Origin: Sapria himalayana
Taxonomy: Eukaryota; Streptophyta; Magnoliopsida; Malpighiales; Rafflesiaceae
Assembly (NCBI GenBank): GCA_029783825.1
Contig: JAREIK010001718.1
Span: 602,898-666,897, forward strand
Direction of reading: 5' to 3'
DNA length: 64,000 nucleotides
The translations under genes and the position numbers were made by a program. Below are positions 1 through 11,940 of the stretch, piece by piece. How positions within the stretch are numbered: position 1 is the stretch's first letter; each line of letters begins with the position of its first letter. The notes under the pieces were generated by a model. That model did no database searches. It saw only the letters and a list, made by a program, of their open reading frames with translations, and was not told the DNA's origin.

Positions 1-372
1 TGAAAAGGAATGAAAGAAATCACTATTATGTAATTATAAGTAATGATGACTTTTGATCTCATTTATCAATAAATGATGCCAACAAATTTCAAGGAAAAGA
101 GTATGTGTTCTGATCAAATATAAATATCCTAAAACACTATCATATAAATCATAAATCACAATATATTTTCCTACCGAGGCAATGTAAATGAATAAACAAA
201 TATTGGAGATTTCCTCACAAATTTTGAAAATAATTTAATGAAAAACAATATTCAAGAGGGATCAAGTTTGCATTATCTTCATTCAAGACCAAAAGAAAAT
301 TATTTCATCAATGACACACTGATAAAATTGTTGATCAAGACAAAATTGATATTTAATTTTTAAGAGGACTAG
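1..372. other. AT-rich left edge, probably 5' part of a gypsy gag remnant
   Basis: No gene, RNA or repeat is recognisable on its own. The stretch leads directly into gag-like codons at 373, so it is probably the decayed upstream part of the same retroelement. That is inference from position only. Confidence 0.3.
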
Positions 373-1454
373 ATGGAGAGGTTTGAGTCAAAGTTGGATC
401 AAACAAACATGACAATGATAAGTATAGAGAATCAAATTAGATAATTTTCTTTATTAGTGAAGAAGAAGAGTATTAATGAACTATCGAGTGATACTAAGAT
501 AAATACAAAGAAGTACATGTCAACTATGCTTAGAATTTAGAAAGAAACTATGTGGTAACAAATAGCATAAGCTAAAATAAAGGGTGCTAGAACTGATAAT
601 GTCATGATTTTCCCAAAGTCATAGCTTCAACCACGATGTTTTCAAAAGCTATGGCCACCAACACCAATATATTTTCCAATGCCACTATACTCGAAGAACA
701 AAATGTCCAACTCAAACACCTAACTATGATAAAAGAAAAAAAAGTATCAAAGGTAAATAGATATTTTTTGAAGTAATGAATAGATGAATGTGATAAAGAA
801 TGATGTCAAAATATAATTTTTTTCTAAATCTTCCTTTTCCATAATGATTTAGAAATGGAAAATTATGTGAATAATTTGTGAAGTTATTAAATATTTTTCA
901 TAAATTAGAAGTCAATATCTCATTTCCCAAGGCATTGTCTCAAATACAAAATTATGTAAAAATCATGAAGGATATTATGAGAAATAAGAGAAAGTTCAAG
1001 ATATTTGGCATGGTGAATATGATAGAGAAATATAGAAAATTATTCAACAAAACCTATCAATGAAGTGAAAAGATCTATGAAGTTTTAAGATACCATACAT
1101 AATTAGAAAGCACACGTTCATAAATGTAATATGTGATTTAGGATTGAGTGTCAACTTGATGATTTTCTCAATAGCACAAAGATTGAATCTCAGTGAGATT
1201 ACTCCAATATTTCTGTCTTTCCATTAAAAATGGTCAATTAGTCAACGAAGCACTCAATGGGTATAATTGAACATGTTTTGGTCAATGTTGATATATTTAT
1301 TTTCTTTGAATGTGAAAGAAGACCAACATGCTCTAATGATATTAGACGACCATTTTTAACCTTTGGACAAGCTCTCATTGATATCAAGAAGAGAGAGTTC
1401 ATGTTTCATGTAAGTGATGAGCAAGTGATGTTCAACCTTTACAATAGCATGTAG
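373..1454 (+). pseudogene. Athila/Tat-like Ty3-gypsy gag-protease remnant
   Basis: Broken plus-strand reading frames match the order expected at the gag-protease junction of Athila/Tat gypsy elements. Near 373-540 lie an IENQIR segment and 'INELSSDTKIN', close to the family motif (Q)INELPSDTExNPKE. At 880-1060 there is a PKALSQIQNYVKIMKDI segment like the family's 'ALEQMPNYAKFMKDI'. At 1135 there is DLGLSVNLM, matching the protease-region DLGASINLM motif. At 1257-1454 come GIIEHVLVNVD, RRPFLTFGQALID and a final VMFNLYNSM, which match GVIEDVLVKVD, GRPFLATGRALID and VTFNVFxxMK. Stops (for example after IENQIR) and frame changes separate the pieces, so no polyprotein can be made. No reverse transcriptase follows; the next kilobase is non-coding. 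Assignment to this lineage rests on remembered family motifs, not an alignment. Confidence 0.7.
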
Positions 1455-2539
1455 AGTATATATGATGATGAGAGATATTGTTAGAGGAATGATAACATTC
1501 TTTGTGCTATAGACAATAAAACATGGACTTTAGGTGGAAGAATTTTGTTGAAGTCTTCTAGCATGGTAAAGATGAGGCAGATGATATAGAAGAATAATTA
1601 TGGAACTATATGAAAGTGAAGTTATGACTAAGTCATGACTAAGGTGAATGAAAACTACAAAGTCATGACAGTCTTTAAAGTCATGACTTCAGAAGGTTCT
1701 AAAGAAGATTGCTTCGAAAAGGTGAAAAAGAAAAGTTAAATGGCCAAATTAACTTCCAAATTATATAGAGAAAATAATGTAGAAGATTTAAAATAATACT
1801 AACATCGATAGCAGAGGTAAAATCCTAACTTGTGGCTAATGAAATAATAGAGAAAAATATGACTTAAACACCAATTCTATTAGATCTAAAAAAAGTAAAA
1901 ATATGAAAGTCATGACATTTTTCAATGTCATGATCTCGGTCATGGCATTCCTATCACAAAAATTATGTAATCTAGAGTAGAGTTAGTTGAGTCATTATAT
2001 TTCCTTGTCACTACGACATTTGTAATTCAATAAAGATTTAACGAGACAAGAAAAGTCATGACCTCAAGTCAACGTTGCAACCTCAAGCCAATGCTATTAT
2101 GGTTTATGACCTTAAGCTTAAAGAATCAAATGAAACTCTATAGTATAAAAATAATAGTTAGAGAAAAAGAAAATAATAATTATGGAGAATTAGATTTTGA
2201 TCCAAGAACACACAAAATCTTAGGTGACATAACTTTAATGCTCAATTAATGGCAAATCCAAGGTGAAGAAAAAAAAATTAGTTGGGATTAGATTATAAGA
2301 CTTAAAACCTCACTAAAATAATCACTGGGAACCCTCAATTCCACTATATGTCAATCCATATATCTCACATGATATTTTTCTCAATATTAAGTAAAATTAT
2401 GTTTTAGGATTATTTTGATGTAATTATATGATGATGATATGAATGTATAATATTTATATTTGTGGTAATGTTATTATTTGAATTTTGATGGACATGGATA
2501 CTATTTAGAACTAAAATTTAGGATTTCCACTATATCATT
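1455..2539. other. Non-coding spacer with repeated GTCATGAC palindromes
   Basis: There is no convincing gene. The palindrome GTCATGAC occurs at least five times exactly between about 1630 and 2065, with several near copies (for example GTCATGAT and GTCATGGC near 1925-1945). The same motif style recurs near 5520-5860, 20500-21250 and 38040-39300. It lies between a gypsy protease remnant and an LTR-like block, where reverse transcriptase and integrase would be expected, so these genes appear to have been replaced or lost. Confidence 0.4.
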
Positions 2540-3520
2540 AGTTTATGCATGTTAGCCAAGACAGATATCAACATATAATTCATGAGACTCACTCATGAGG
2601 TATAAAAAAAGGAAGTGATAGACCTTCTAATCTTAACATATCAAATAAGCCTATGTGTGAAAATCTATGATTGAGGTAAGTTTATTTGATGAGAGTATGA
2701 TACTTATAAACCTGAAAGTACAAACATATTTATGATCAATCTATTGTGCATATTTAAAAAAAATAATCTCTACATGATATAAGAGTTATGTAGAATATTT
2801 AATCTAAGAGTTTTACTATAGTATGAGAGTCATGTATAAAAAATTGTGGATGATGATAAGTAAGTCATAGAATACATGAAAGTAGAGGTGTCTCATTTGG
2901 TGATGATAACCATATGAATAATTTTCTCTTTTATGATTTCCATAGATAAGATTCATTAAAATTCATATGTTAATTAATGAAAGTATGACAATTTTGAAGC
3001 CAAAAATACAAATAGAAATATTACCATATTATTTTGCAACATTATGATATTAGAGATAAAAAATAGAAATATGTTTTTGAAGTAGTTTACAAGGAAATTT
3101 GATGTACAATCTAAAGAGAGTAGATGTATAAATGACTCATGAATTGAATAACATATAGTTTTGATGATAAAATATTAATGTCATAACTATGAGGAGATTA
3201 TCCTTGGTAGTGATATAAGATGACAAGTATATTCATTTGATAATTGAATATAATATTGACTCATTAGTAAAAAAAAATCTCATCATACCCAAAAAAGTAA
3301 GCCAACTATAGAGTATAAGTATCTTTTCAAAACTCAAGTCTATTACTCAACTAGAATAATAATTAGTTCACTATTGATTAGTAAAACTGCCTACACAATC
3401 ATTATGGGATTGATATTTGGACTTATGTCTAATTTTACTACTTGTATGACCCATATATCTATACTACTTCATTAGAAGAATCAATTATTCAATAAGTTTT
3501 GGGGACTATGTTATAGATGA
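2540..3520 (+). repeat. Degraded gypsy LTR-like copy 1
   Basis: Text here is related to 32400-33085 and to 39950-40456 plus 51076-51500. Shared landmarks are a 'gagtatgatacttat' segment near 2693, 'atccttggtagtgatat' near 3201, and a block ending in 'ttactacttgtatgaccca' near 3434. The three blocks stand in the same order next to gypsy internal remnants, so they are best read as copies of one LTR family. The exact ends are not resolved and divergence is high. Confidence 0.4.
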
Positions 3521-5489
3521 TAAGTTTTGATATTATAAAAAGGTTCTAATAGTCTGTAATCAAATAACCAAATACTATATAAATTCTCAATATTAGATAG
3601 TATAAGACTTAATCTGACTGTGTATGACATGCAACGTCTCAGTGATTGTTTCTGGTGAGAAATTGAGGATGGATTTATGGAAGAAACTATAATTACTTTA
3701 TAAAAATAAATCATTTGTGAACAAGCTATTTCAAAGGGAAAAGCTATATAATTTGCTCATGGAGAAAAGCAATATATTCTCCTCACATCGTCATGAGTTT
3801 TATCATTGATTGGCCAAGTATCATTAGTTGATCTTGAGATCAATGATAATTATGAGGATACTACCTTTTTATGTTTACTACTTGATTCATAAGATATTCT
3901 AATTATCACTATTAATGGTGGTACAATAGAATTATCCTATGAGATAATTATTTTAGCTTTACTATCGAAGTATATTAGAATACTACCTCCTTATGTTTAC
4001 TACCTGATTCATGGGATAATCTGATTATCACTATTAATAGTGGTATAATAGAATTATCCTATGAGATAATTTATTTTAGTTTTACTATCAAAGGATATTA
4101 GGAGGAATAGTATTATAAAATACTCTAAAGATGTATTATTTGAGAGGAAAGGATTGGAGACCAAAGGAAGAACTAGTCTAGAAGCAAATCAAATGCAAGA
4201 AAAATATCAAAGAGTATGGATTAGCAAAAGTTAAGATACTAGAAATATAATTTAGTTGGGCACTTCAAAAGAGACTTCTGAAGAAACCAATAGGGCACGA
4301 CAAGAATATATGGAGTCATGATCCGTGCAAATCTTGACTTGGCATATGGTGAGTAATCCACTAGAAGTGAGATTTTTTTGTTGAAGCCTATGTTGCTCAT
4401 GTGGAAGAAGATACTTGGTATGTTGACATATACATATCATATCTCACGACTTTTCATTGATGTTGGTTTTCTCAATATGAATTATTTATTGGTTTTCTCA
4501 ATGGAAAAGAAAGTTGGTCATGAGAAGTAAAGACGAGGATGCATGATGGGACAATCAAATATTTTGTTAGGGTGATGCATATTTTTGGTTTGAGTAGAAA
4601 ATTGATTTTGATGTGTATAATAATAGATGATGATGTGATGTTTTCTTGTGATGATAAGGGTTACAAGCTAATGTCATTAGTAATGATAATTGCTCAAGAA
4701 ATAATTTATAAAACCTTTTACAATATAGGTTCCACGTAATAACCAACATGACTCTAGGTAGTGGATTTTTGTGTTATATGAAGAAGGAAGACTTGAAGAA
4801 TAGGCAATGCATGCAACATGACTTGTCCCTATACAAGAAGTCCACTAAGCATGGAGTAGTGAAATGGAAATATGATATTGTGATAGAGTTTGAAGTGAAG
4901 TCTTGGTAACATTGAGTCTTAACATGGAAATATAGCCTCAAGACATAGAACTTGACAATTATCCATGTCACAATGGATTCATGATATGAAAATATTGAGT
5001 TAATAGTTATCCATGTCACAACATCTTAAATATAGTTGACTCCATTCAACTAGTGGCATCAAATCTTTTAATGAATAGGTGGAGAAAATGTGCTATGAAG
5101 ACTTAAGTAGGTCGATGCATTCAAAATAGCTCCTACATTGAGAATGTCTACTTGGGTTAGAAATCCTTTTAAAAGGTAAGAGAAGAAAACTTACCTTTCT
5201 CATTAGGTTATTGAAGATGAGCCAAGTATTGTGAAGGAGGCAAGAGCCTTTGGTAATCTAATACAATGAGAATAAAGTAAGGAAGATGCACAATATAACA
5301 TCCAGGATCCTTGTGAAGTTGACTCTGAATATGAAGACAATTGAAAGGTAATGAATGTTGAAAGCTTTTAGTAGTGCGAAGTTGAGACTAGAAGGAACAT
5401 GTGAAGAAGAAGTATTCTCCAAGTGTGAAAATGTTAGGATTGGCTCATACTTTTTATAAAGCTACTAATTGTGTAGTAGAGTAGAAAAC
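3521..5489. other. Unassigned AT-rich retroelement debris
   Basis: The longest frames are about 60-80 codons and none resembles a protein I know. A near-duplicate sentence occurs at about 3836-3960 and 3965-4090 (shared 'ctatgagataatt' and 'cactattaat' segments), so a local duplication is present. The position just after an LTR-like block suggests internal gypsy sequence, but no gag or pol motif was found. Confidence 0.3.
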
Positions 5490-5660
5490 CTATTCTATGG
5501 AGTCACTATGAGACTAAAGCTAGAATATGTGTTGACGAGTCATGCTCTATTCTACGGTGTCATGACTAGACTATAGCTAGAATATTTGCTGAGAAGTTTT
5601 TTCCTATTTTATGGAGTTTTGATTGGACTAAAGTTGGAATAGCTGTTAGAGTTCAAAATC
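5490..5660. repeat. Tandem repeat, three 57-bp units
   Basis: Three consecutive diverged units of 57 bp start at 5490, 5547 and 5604, each opening with ctattctatgg, ctattctacgg or ctattttatgg and continuing with an 'actaaagctagaatat'-type segment. The equal spacing shows a tandem duplication that has since diverged. Confidence 0.75.
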
Positions 5661-5914
5661 TCAACATTGATCTTAGAGTCATGATCAATTCTAATTGGCA
5701 TCATATTTGAGTAGTTGGATTGGAGGCTATACTTTGGAGTGGTGACTTGTTTTGTGAAGTCATGACTTATCTTAAGTTATGATATGTGCTTTGGAGTGGC
5801 AACATGAATTATGAAGCTACAACTCAACTTAAGCTATAATAAGTGTTATGACATCATGAGTCATGTCCATGTTCTATGGTATTGTAACATTATAATTGTA
5901 TTAATATATTTGAG
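5661..5914. other. Spacer with catgac-type motifs
   Basis: The stretch continues the GTCATGAC-like pattern seen in 1455-2539, with 'agtcatgactt' near 5758 and 'catgagtcatg' near 5845. No gene was found. Confidence 0.4.
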
Positions 5915-6323
5915 TTTTGGAAATGAATAGTTTTTTTGAAATAAAAATACAGAAATTAATGCAGGTTTTTAAAAAAATAAAAAAAGTAGTGTGTTTGGTC
6001 GTCATTGATAACGATGGCCTTTGACAAAGTTCAATGGCCAACGTTCAATACGCCGGCTATTGAACTTTGCCATAGGCCCCACAATGATGACCAATGAAAT
6101 TATTGAATTTTGCCAAAGGCTGACATTCACAATGCCGACCTTTGAAAAATTTTAAATTTAAAAAGCCGTTGTTGTGGACGACGACCATTAAACTTACAAA
6201 TTTGCTAAAGGCCATCGTCCACAATGACGGCCAATGCCCAAACACACTATTTTTGTCATTTTTTTGAAAATTGTATTAATTTTTGTATTTTTTTTTCCTA
6301 AAAACACTATTTACATCCAAAAA
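5915..6323. mobile_element. Fold-back MITE with terminal inverted repeats of about 100 bp
   Basis: The left arm, starting with ttttggaaatgaatag at 5915, and the reverse complement of the right arm, starting tttttggatgtaaatag from about 6323 inwards, can be followed in parallel for roughly 100 bp. They share 'aaattaat', 'agtgtgtttgg' and 'cgatggccttt' segments. The 409-bp element codes for nothing. Inside the left half there is a second, smaller inverted repeat (about 5998-6040 against 6055-6095, around 'caaagttcaat'), so the transcript would form compound hairpins. I could not fix a target-site duplication, so the superfamily (Mutator-like or other) stays open. Confidence 0.7.
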
Positions 6324-7155
6324 TATTTTTTGTATTGTTATAGCTAATAACTTAGGATTCAAGTCACACCTTATTTTCTAGAGTCGTGATATGAATAAAG
6401 CAGCAACATGTTGTGTGTTGTTACTACTTAGGACTTGAGTGTAAGAGGTTTTATAAGTTAATCTTTAATGACTTGTAAATATAATCAATTAAAAGAGAGA
6501 AAGAAAAAGAAAGAGACCATTATAAGTTGAGACACTGCAAAGCATCTAGTTTTGTGAATAGTGAATTTCCATCTACTTATGTGTGTTCTTATCTCCTTGT
6601 CTCTCTTGTGCATGTGTGTGTGGTTCTTCTATGAGTGCTCTATCCTCTCTTTTTTGAAACACTAAGTAACTATTCATTGATTGGTTTGGCATCGGAGACT
6701 ATTATGCAAGATATCATCCAAGGGATTTGGTAATTAATCTTAGATTAACTTAGATTTGATTCTAACATTTTGTATTTGAGCCAAATATTTGGGATTATTT
6801 GAACTAACATTTGAATCAAAGTTTGTCTTTAGTACTCTGAGTTCTTAACATTATATAAGTTTTCTAAGATATATATATAAACACACACATGCACACGCGC
6901 GTACACACACACACACACAATCAACAATATGATCGTCTAATTGATAAAATAGAATTGATATTCTAACCCCGAGGATATGAGTTCGAACACTTGAACTGAG
7001 CCGTAAAAATAATCAGATATGTTCTCAATGTTACTTGTTATATCAATTATCATACAATTGAGATGTGTTTTTACTTGGTCCAACTATGATATCCTAGGAC
7101 TCATTTATGAGTAATGGGATAATATGGGTTAGGTTTGGAAGGAGGATATGAAGAG

Positions 7156-7157
<2 letters not shown>
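6324..7157. other. Intergenic AT-rich DNA with a short (CA)n tract
   Basis: No gene was found. A short CA microsatellite lies near 6880-6920, flanked by (TA)n. Confidence 0.5.
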
Positions 7158-7188
<31 letters not shown>

Positions 7189-7412
7189 TATATATATATA
7201 TATATACTTATATATATATATATATATGTGTCTGTGTGTTTATTGTGTGTATGTGTGTGTATATATATAAGTATATATAAATATGTGTGCATGTGTGTGT
7301 ATATATATATATATTGAAAACTTGTAAGTTTTAAATGTGTGTATGTGTGATTGTGAATATACATATATATTTAGGTGTGCGTGCGTGGTATGTGTGTGTG
7401 TGTGTGTGTGAA
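7158..7412. repeat. Compound CA/TA/TG microsatellite
   Basis: A run of (CA)n from about 7158 passes into (TA)n, then (TG)n/(TA)n mixtures, ending in (TG)n near 7391-7410. It lies about 0.7-1.0 kb upstream of the receptor kinase start codon, so it is in or near that gene's promoter region. Any open frame through it comes from the repeat. Confidence 0.9.
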
Positions 7413-8093
7413 TTTCAAAATTACTTCATTTTTTTGACATAGCAACACAAATGTAATTTCAAGTTTATTATATAATATTAAAACATAAATATTTTTGATT
7501 TTGGTACATATTTTTTTCGAAATAATAAAATTTAATTTTTGTTTTTATAAATATTTTATGTTTTGATATACTATAATAAACTTGAAAGCATATTTTACGT
7601 GTATTTACATAAATGAAAGTATATTTGCGTTTTGATATATATATTTTATGTGATCTGACATTTTTTTCTTTATTTATAATGGTTATAATTTTGTCAATCA
7701 AGAGCCCTGCATCACTGTCATACAACTAATTTGTATTTTAAATTGGAAAATGAAGTGTGACTTTTACGGGTGACTTTTACATGTAAATGAAATAAGTTTT
7801 TGTTTGTTTGTTTGAAAACTGTCATTCTTATAACTATAATTTTGCAAAAAATATTTCTCTCACATTAAATATTTGTTGTGACTTTGTTTAACACAAATAT
7901 ATCAGTAGTAAATTTATTTTCAATAGTTGGGAAGAAATTATCGGTGTCCCAGAACTCTAAATGAGCCGAGCTAACATTGTGGTCCCTAAAAAGCCTGGAA
8001 GCGGCGGCATTATTCTCATCTTCGTTTGTGTCGTCTGAACCCCCCACTTGCCACTCACTTTCACACAGACGCCCAGGCCCGCTTTATCGTAAC
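7413..8093 (+). promoter_or_regulatory. Upstream region of the receptor kinase gene
   Basis: The stretch is intergenic and leads into the kinase gene. Base composition turns from AT-rich to mixed at about 7940, which probably marks the start of the transcribed or proximal promoter region. I could not pick a convincing TATA box. No other coding sequence was found. Confidence 0.3.
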
Positions 8094-8123
8094 ATGCTCT
8101 TTCCGGGCATCATGACAAACTGA
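8094..8123 (+). promoter_or_regulatory. Candidate upstream ORF of the receptor kinase mRNA
   Basis: ATG at 8094 opens a 9-codon frame (M-L-F-P-G-I-M-T-N) that stops at 8121-8123, 21 nt before the main ATG at 8145. Its ATG has A at position -3. The main ATG has C at -3 and T at +4, a weaker context. If the mRNA starts upstream of 8094, this short frame could lower translation of the kinase. The transcription start is not known, so this is inference. Confidence 0.35.
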
Positions 8124-8144
8124 CTGGGAGCGACAATAGCACCA

Positions 8145-11100
8145 ATGTCGGTCCTCTTCATCCTCTTCCCTCTTTTTATGCTTCCTTTATTCACTTTCTC
8201 TCTTAACCAAGAAGGGCAACTTCTTTGGAAAGCAAAGTCTACCTTGGATGACCCTGGCTCTACTCTTTCATCGTGGTCTGACCGTGATGAAACTCCATGC
8301 TCCTGGTTTGGGATCACCTGCGACAACGCAACTGGTACCGTTGTCTCCGTGGACCTGTCGAATACGGATGTCTACGGACCTTTCCCTACTCTCCTCTGCA
8401 ATCTCTCATCTCTGAACTTCGTCTCGTTCTCCAACACCTCGCTCAACTCTACCCTTCCTTCTGACATCTCTACTTGTCACAACCTGCAGCACCTCGACCT
8501 CTCCTTGAATTACCTCGTTGGCACACTCCCGGACTCTCTACCTGACATTCGCAACCTACGGTACTTAGATGTAACAGGCAATAACTTTTCTGGTGACATT
8601 CCGGTTTCATTTGCTTACTTTGAGAAGCTTGAGGTTCTCTCTCTGGTGGCTAATCTTTTCGACGGTGTCATTCCGGGATTATTAAGTAATATAACATCTC
8701 TAAAGATGTTGAATTTGTCATATAATCCGTTTTCGCCAGGCCGAATTCCGCATGAGCTCGGTAATTTAACCAACTTGGAGGTTCTCTGGCTAACCGAGTG
8801 TAATTTGATTGGTAAAATCCCCGACTCACTCGGTCAACTTGCAAAACTCACCGACTTGGACCTCTCCATGAACATGCTGGTCGGTCCGATACCGAGCTCG
8901 CTCAGTCAACTTTCTAGTGTTGTTCAGATCGAGCTGTACAATAACTCGTTGAACGGCTCGATCCCACTTGGAATGGGGAATTTGACCCGTTTGAGACTTT
9001 TCGACGCTTCTATGAATCAGCTCTCCGGTGTGATACCCGAAGATCTGTGTAAGTTGCCGCTTAAAAGTTTGAATCTCTATGACAATCACTTGTACGGTAA
9101 GCTACCTGAGAGTGTTGCAAAGTCGCCATATTTGTACGAGCTGAGATTGTTTCAGAACAATTTCACGGGAGAACTGCCAAAGGATTTGGGGGCCAACTCT
9201 CCTCTGATATCCCTAGACTTGTCGGAAAATTATTTTACAGGGAACATTTCTGCAAGGGTATGCGAGAAGGGTAGGTTAGAAGAATTGTTGATGATGTATA
9301 ATTCATTTTCGGGTTCAATACCTGAGAGTTTAGCGGAGTGTTGGAGTCTGACGCGTCTGCGATTGAGTTATAATAGATTATCCGGTAAAATTCCGGAAAG
9401 GCTATGGGGGCTTCCTCGGGTTTACATTCTTGATTTAGTTGGTAATCATCTTTCTGGTGAAATCGGTAAAGGTATTTCCACAGCAGCTAACTTAACCATG
9501 CTGTTACTACGCAGCAATCATTTGATGGGGAATTTGCCACCAGAGATCGGATTGTTGAAGAATGTTGTCAGGTTCACAGCAAGTCAGAATAATTTTTCTG
9601 GGTCCATACCACCAAGCATAAGCTATTTGACACAGCTTGGAACACTGGACCTTCATAATAATTTTCTCTCGGGCGAGTTGCCCGATGATATCGTTTCATT
9701 GCAGAAGATTGTCGAGCTGAATTTGGCTAACAATGGATTCTCGGGAAAAATTCCAGATAAAATCGGGGATCTCTCTCTACTTGCTTATCTTGACCTGTCA
9801 AATAATCGCTTTTCAGGAATAATCCCAAAAAGTTTGCAGAATTTGAAGCTGAATCAGATGAACTTGTCGAATAATAATCTATCTGGTATGATTCCTGCTT
9901 TGCTTTCCAAGGAAAAGTCGAGGAACAGCTTCTTGGGTAACCCCCGTTTGTGTGGATATGTTGTTGGAAGAGTTTGTGAAAAGTCAGATGAAAAACGTGA
10001 AAACAACACTTCTCTGTGGCTGTTGGGCTACATATCTGCTCTTGCTTTGTTTATTTTTCTTGTTGCCTTTGGTTTATTTTATTTCAAGAAATACTTCAAG
10101 AATGCAAGAGCTATAGACATGTCGAACTGGACAATAATGCCATTTCATAAACTGGATTTTAATGAATATGAAATATTTGGTGCCTTGTCTGAGAATAATG
10201 TGATTGGCAAAGGATCATCAGGAACTGTTTACAAGGTCAATTTCAGCAACGGCAATTCAGCCGCAGTGAAGAAGATTTTGATGGGTCCGAGAAAAGAAAA
10301 CAGTGGCAGTCATGTTGATGAACATGATCAGAATGAAGATGATTGGTTTGATGCCGAAGTTGAGACTTTGGGCAATATCAGGCACAAGAGCATTGTGAAA
10401 CTACTGTGTTGCTGTTCCTCCATTGACTGTAAACTGCTGGTGTTTGAATACATGCCCAATGGCAGTTTGGCCGATGTCTTGCATGGCAATAAGGCGGGAT
10501 TGTTGGATTGGCCCACTAGGTATGCTATTATCCTTGATGCAGCCAAGGCCTTGTGCCACTTGCACCATGGTTGTCTTCCTGCTATTCTACACCGAGATGT
10601 CAAGTCCAACAATATATTGTTAGATGTTGATTTTCGTGCTCACATTGCTGATTTTGGCATTGCTAAACCGTTGGACTCCTCTGGCAATCCTATATCCATG
10701 TCTACGGTTGCTGGATCTTGTGGTTACATTGCTCCTGGTAAACCATTATCACTTTAGCATACACTCCATCATGTCGTGTTTGTGTGTATCCATACATGTT
10801 ATGTATACGTGTGCCTGTGTGTTTTTGTAGAATATGCATATACACTTCGAGTCACGGAAAAAAGCGACGTGTATAGTTTTGGAGTAGTCATTCTTGAATT
10901 GGTCATCGGGAGACCACCCGTTGATCCAGAATTGGGTGGGACAGACATAGTGAAATGGGTATCTTCCGAGATTCGCAATGGGAGAGAGGAGGATATTATA
11001 GATCCGTCATTAGGATCTTGTTTCACAGAAGAAGTACTGAAGGTTCTGAACATTGGCATCTCCTGCACTAACCTCGCCCCTGCCAGCCGGCCATCAATGA

Positions 11101-11192
11101 GGATGGTGGTGAGACTTGTACAAGAAATTGGCTTACAAAACTCCCAGCACGAGATTCCAAAAATGGACATGTCTGTAGCTGGCGGCCATTGA
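8145..11192 (+). CDS. HAESA/HSL-type LRR receptor-like kinase (LRR subfamily XI), two exons
   Basis: A plasma-membrane peptide-hormone receptor kinase; HAESA/HSL relatives bind IDA-type peptides and act in organ separation and related signalling. The coding sequence is 8145-10737 joined to 10831-11192, 984 residues, a normal family length. In order: signal peptide (about 1-19), N-terminal LRR cap with C52 and C59, about 20 leucine-rich repeats, a C-terminal Cys pair around 605-615, one membrane span (624-647), then the kinase. The kinase has GKGSSGTVYK (688-697), catalytic lysine K709, likely helix-C E738, HRDVKSNN with D818, and DFG with D836. The RLR triad at R404/R406 sits in 'SLTRLRLSYN' and corresponds to the RxR motif that contacts the peptide C-terminus in HAESA. 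The intron falls within GYIAP|EYAYTLRV, as expected for this subfamily. The start is the first ATG followed by a good signal peptide. Nothing is broken; it looks functional. The exact ortholog (HAE, HSL1 or HSL2) is unresolved. Confidence 0.95.
10738..10830 (+). other. Phase-1 intron of the receptor kinase gene
   Basis: GT at 10738-10739 and a pyrimidine-rich end 'gtttttgtag' at 10821-10830 bound a 93-bp intron. Removing it joins CCT-G to AA-TAT-GCA and restores P-E-Y-A, the conserved kinase sequence after GYIA. Reading through the intron instead would add GKPLSL and stop, truncating the kinase before its C-lobe helices. Confidence 0.93.
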
Positions 11193-11820
11193 CATACCTT
11201 CGCTACGACCATGCATATTAATTTGGGCTTTTGCAATTGTGCTTATTTTTGGTGAAGCTTCTGAATTCAAGCTGATTTCGGGTTAGGTAAGACTTAAGAG
11301 GGGGGAAAGGGTTTTATCGTATGTGTTTTGTAAATGAATACTACATTCAAATTTCGATCCGCTTCTTTTTTTGTCGTTTCAGTGGTGAGTTAGTTTGGTG
11401 AGATTAATGACATTTGTTATTTTGTTTTTTGCCTGATACATTTCATGTCAGATTGGGATCAAAACCAAAACGTAGTAAATTTTACCAAAATTAGATCCGG
11501 GTAGCCAATTAGATTGAAAATGAAAGCAAAATAAGACGTAAGAAGCATAATTTATATTGGAATTGAAATCAAAACAACCTAGAGTAATATACTTAGCAAC
11601 TTTTAGTACCCTCAAATGTTAAAGATCTAAATAATTGTTATACCTTTTAATCAAACTGTTTTGATTATATAAATTTCTATAGCTCAAAAATAATAATTTT
11701 ATAAAAGGGTCATAACTCTGACTTGAAATTACTGAGAAATATAATATAATGTAGTAGTACTTGGACTTGATCAATACTTTGAACATTAGTAGTGTACTTG
11801 ATTGTTGCAATATAAAATTA
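11193..11820 (+). other. 3' flank of the receptor kinase gene
   Basis: The 3' UTR probably ends within the first 150-250 bp; AATGAA-type near-upstream signals occur near 11333. No further gene was found up to the tandem repeat at 11821. Confidence 0.4.
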
Positions 11821-11940
11821 ATATCACTGACATTTAAATTTCATGTGATAAACATTACTGTGACTCCATGATAATATCACATACATTTAAATTTCGTAAG
11901 ATATACATGACTGTGACTCTATGATAATATCACAGACACT
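11821..11940. repeat. Tandem repeat, 53-bp unit, two copies plus a partial third
   Basis: Units begin at 11821, 11874 and 11927 (partial), each opening with atatcac and carrying 'acatttaaatttc' and 'actgtgact' segments. The units are not identical, so the duplication is not recent. Confidence 0.85.

Noticed and set aside
10799..11236. A 145-codon minus-strand frame opposite the second kinase exon
   Set aside because: It is the shadow of the conserved kinase coding sequence and has no features of its own.
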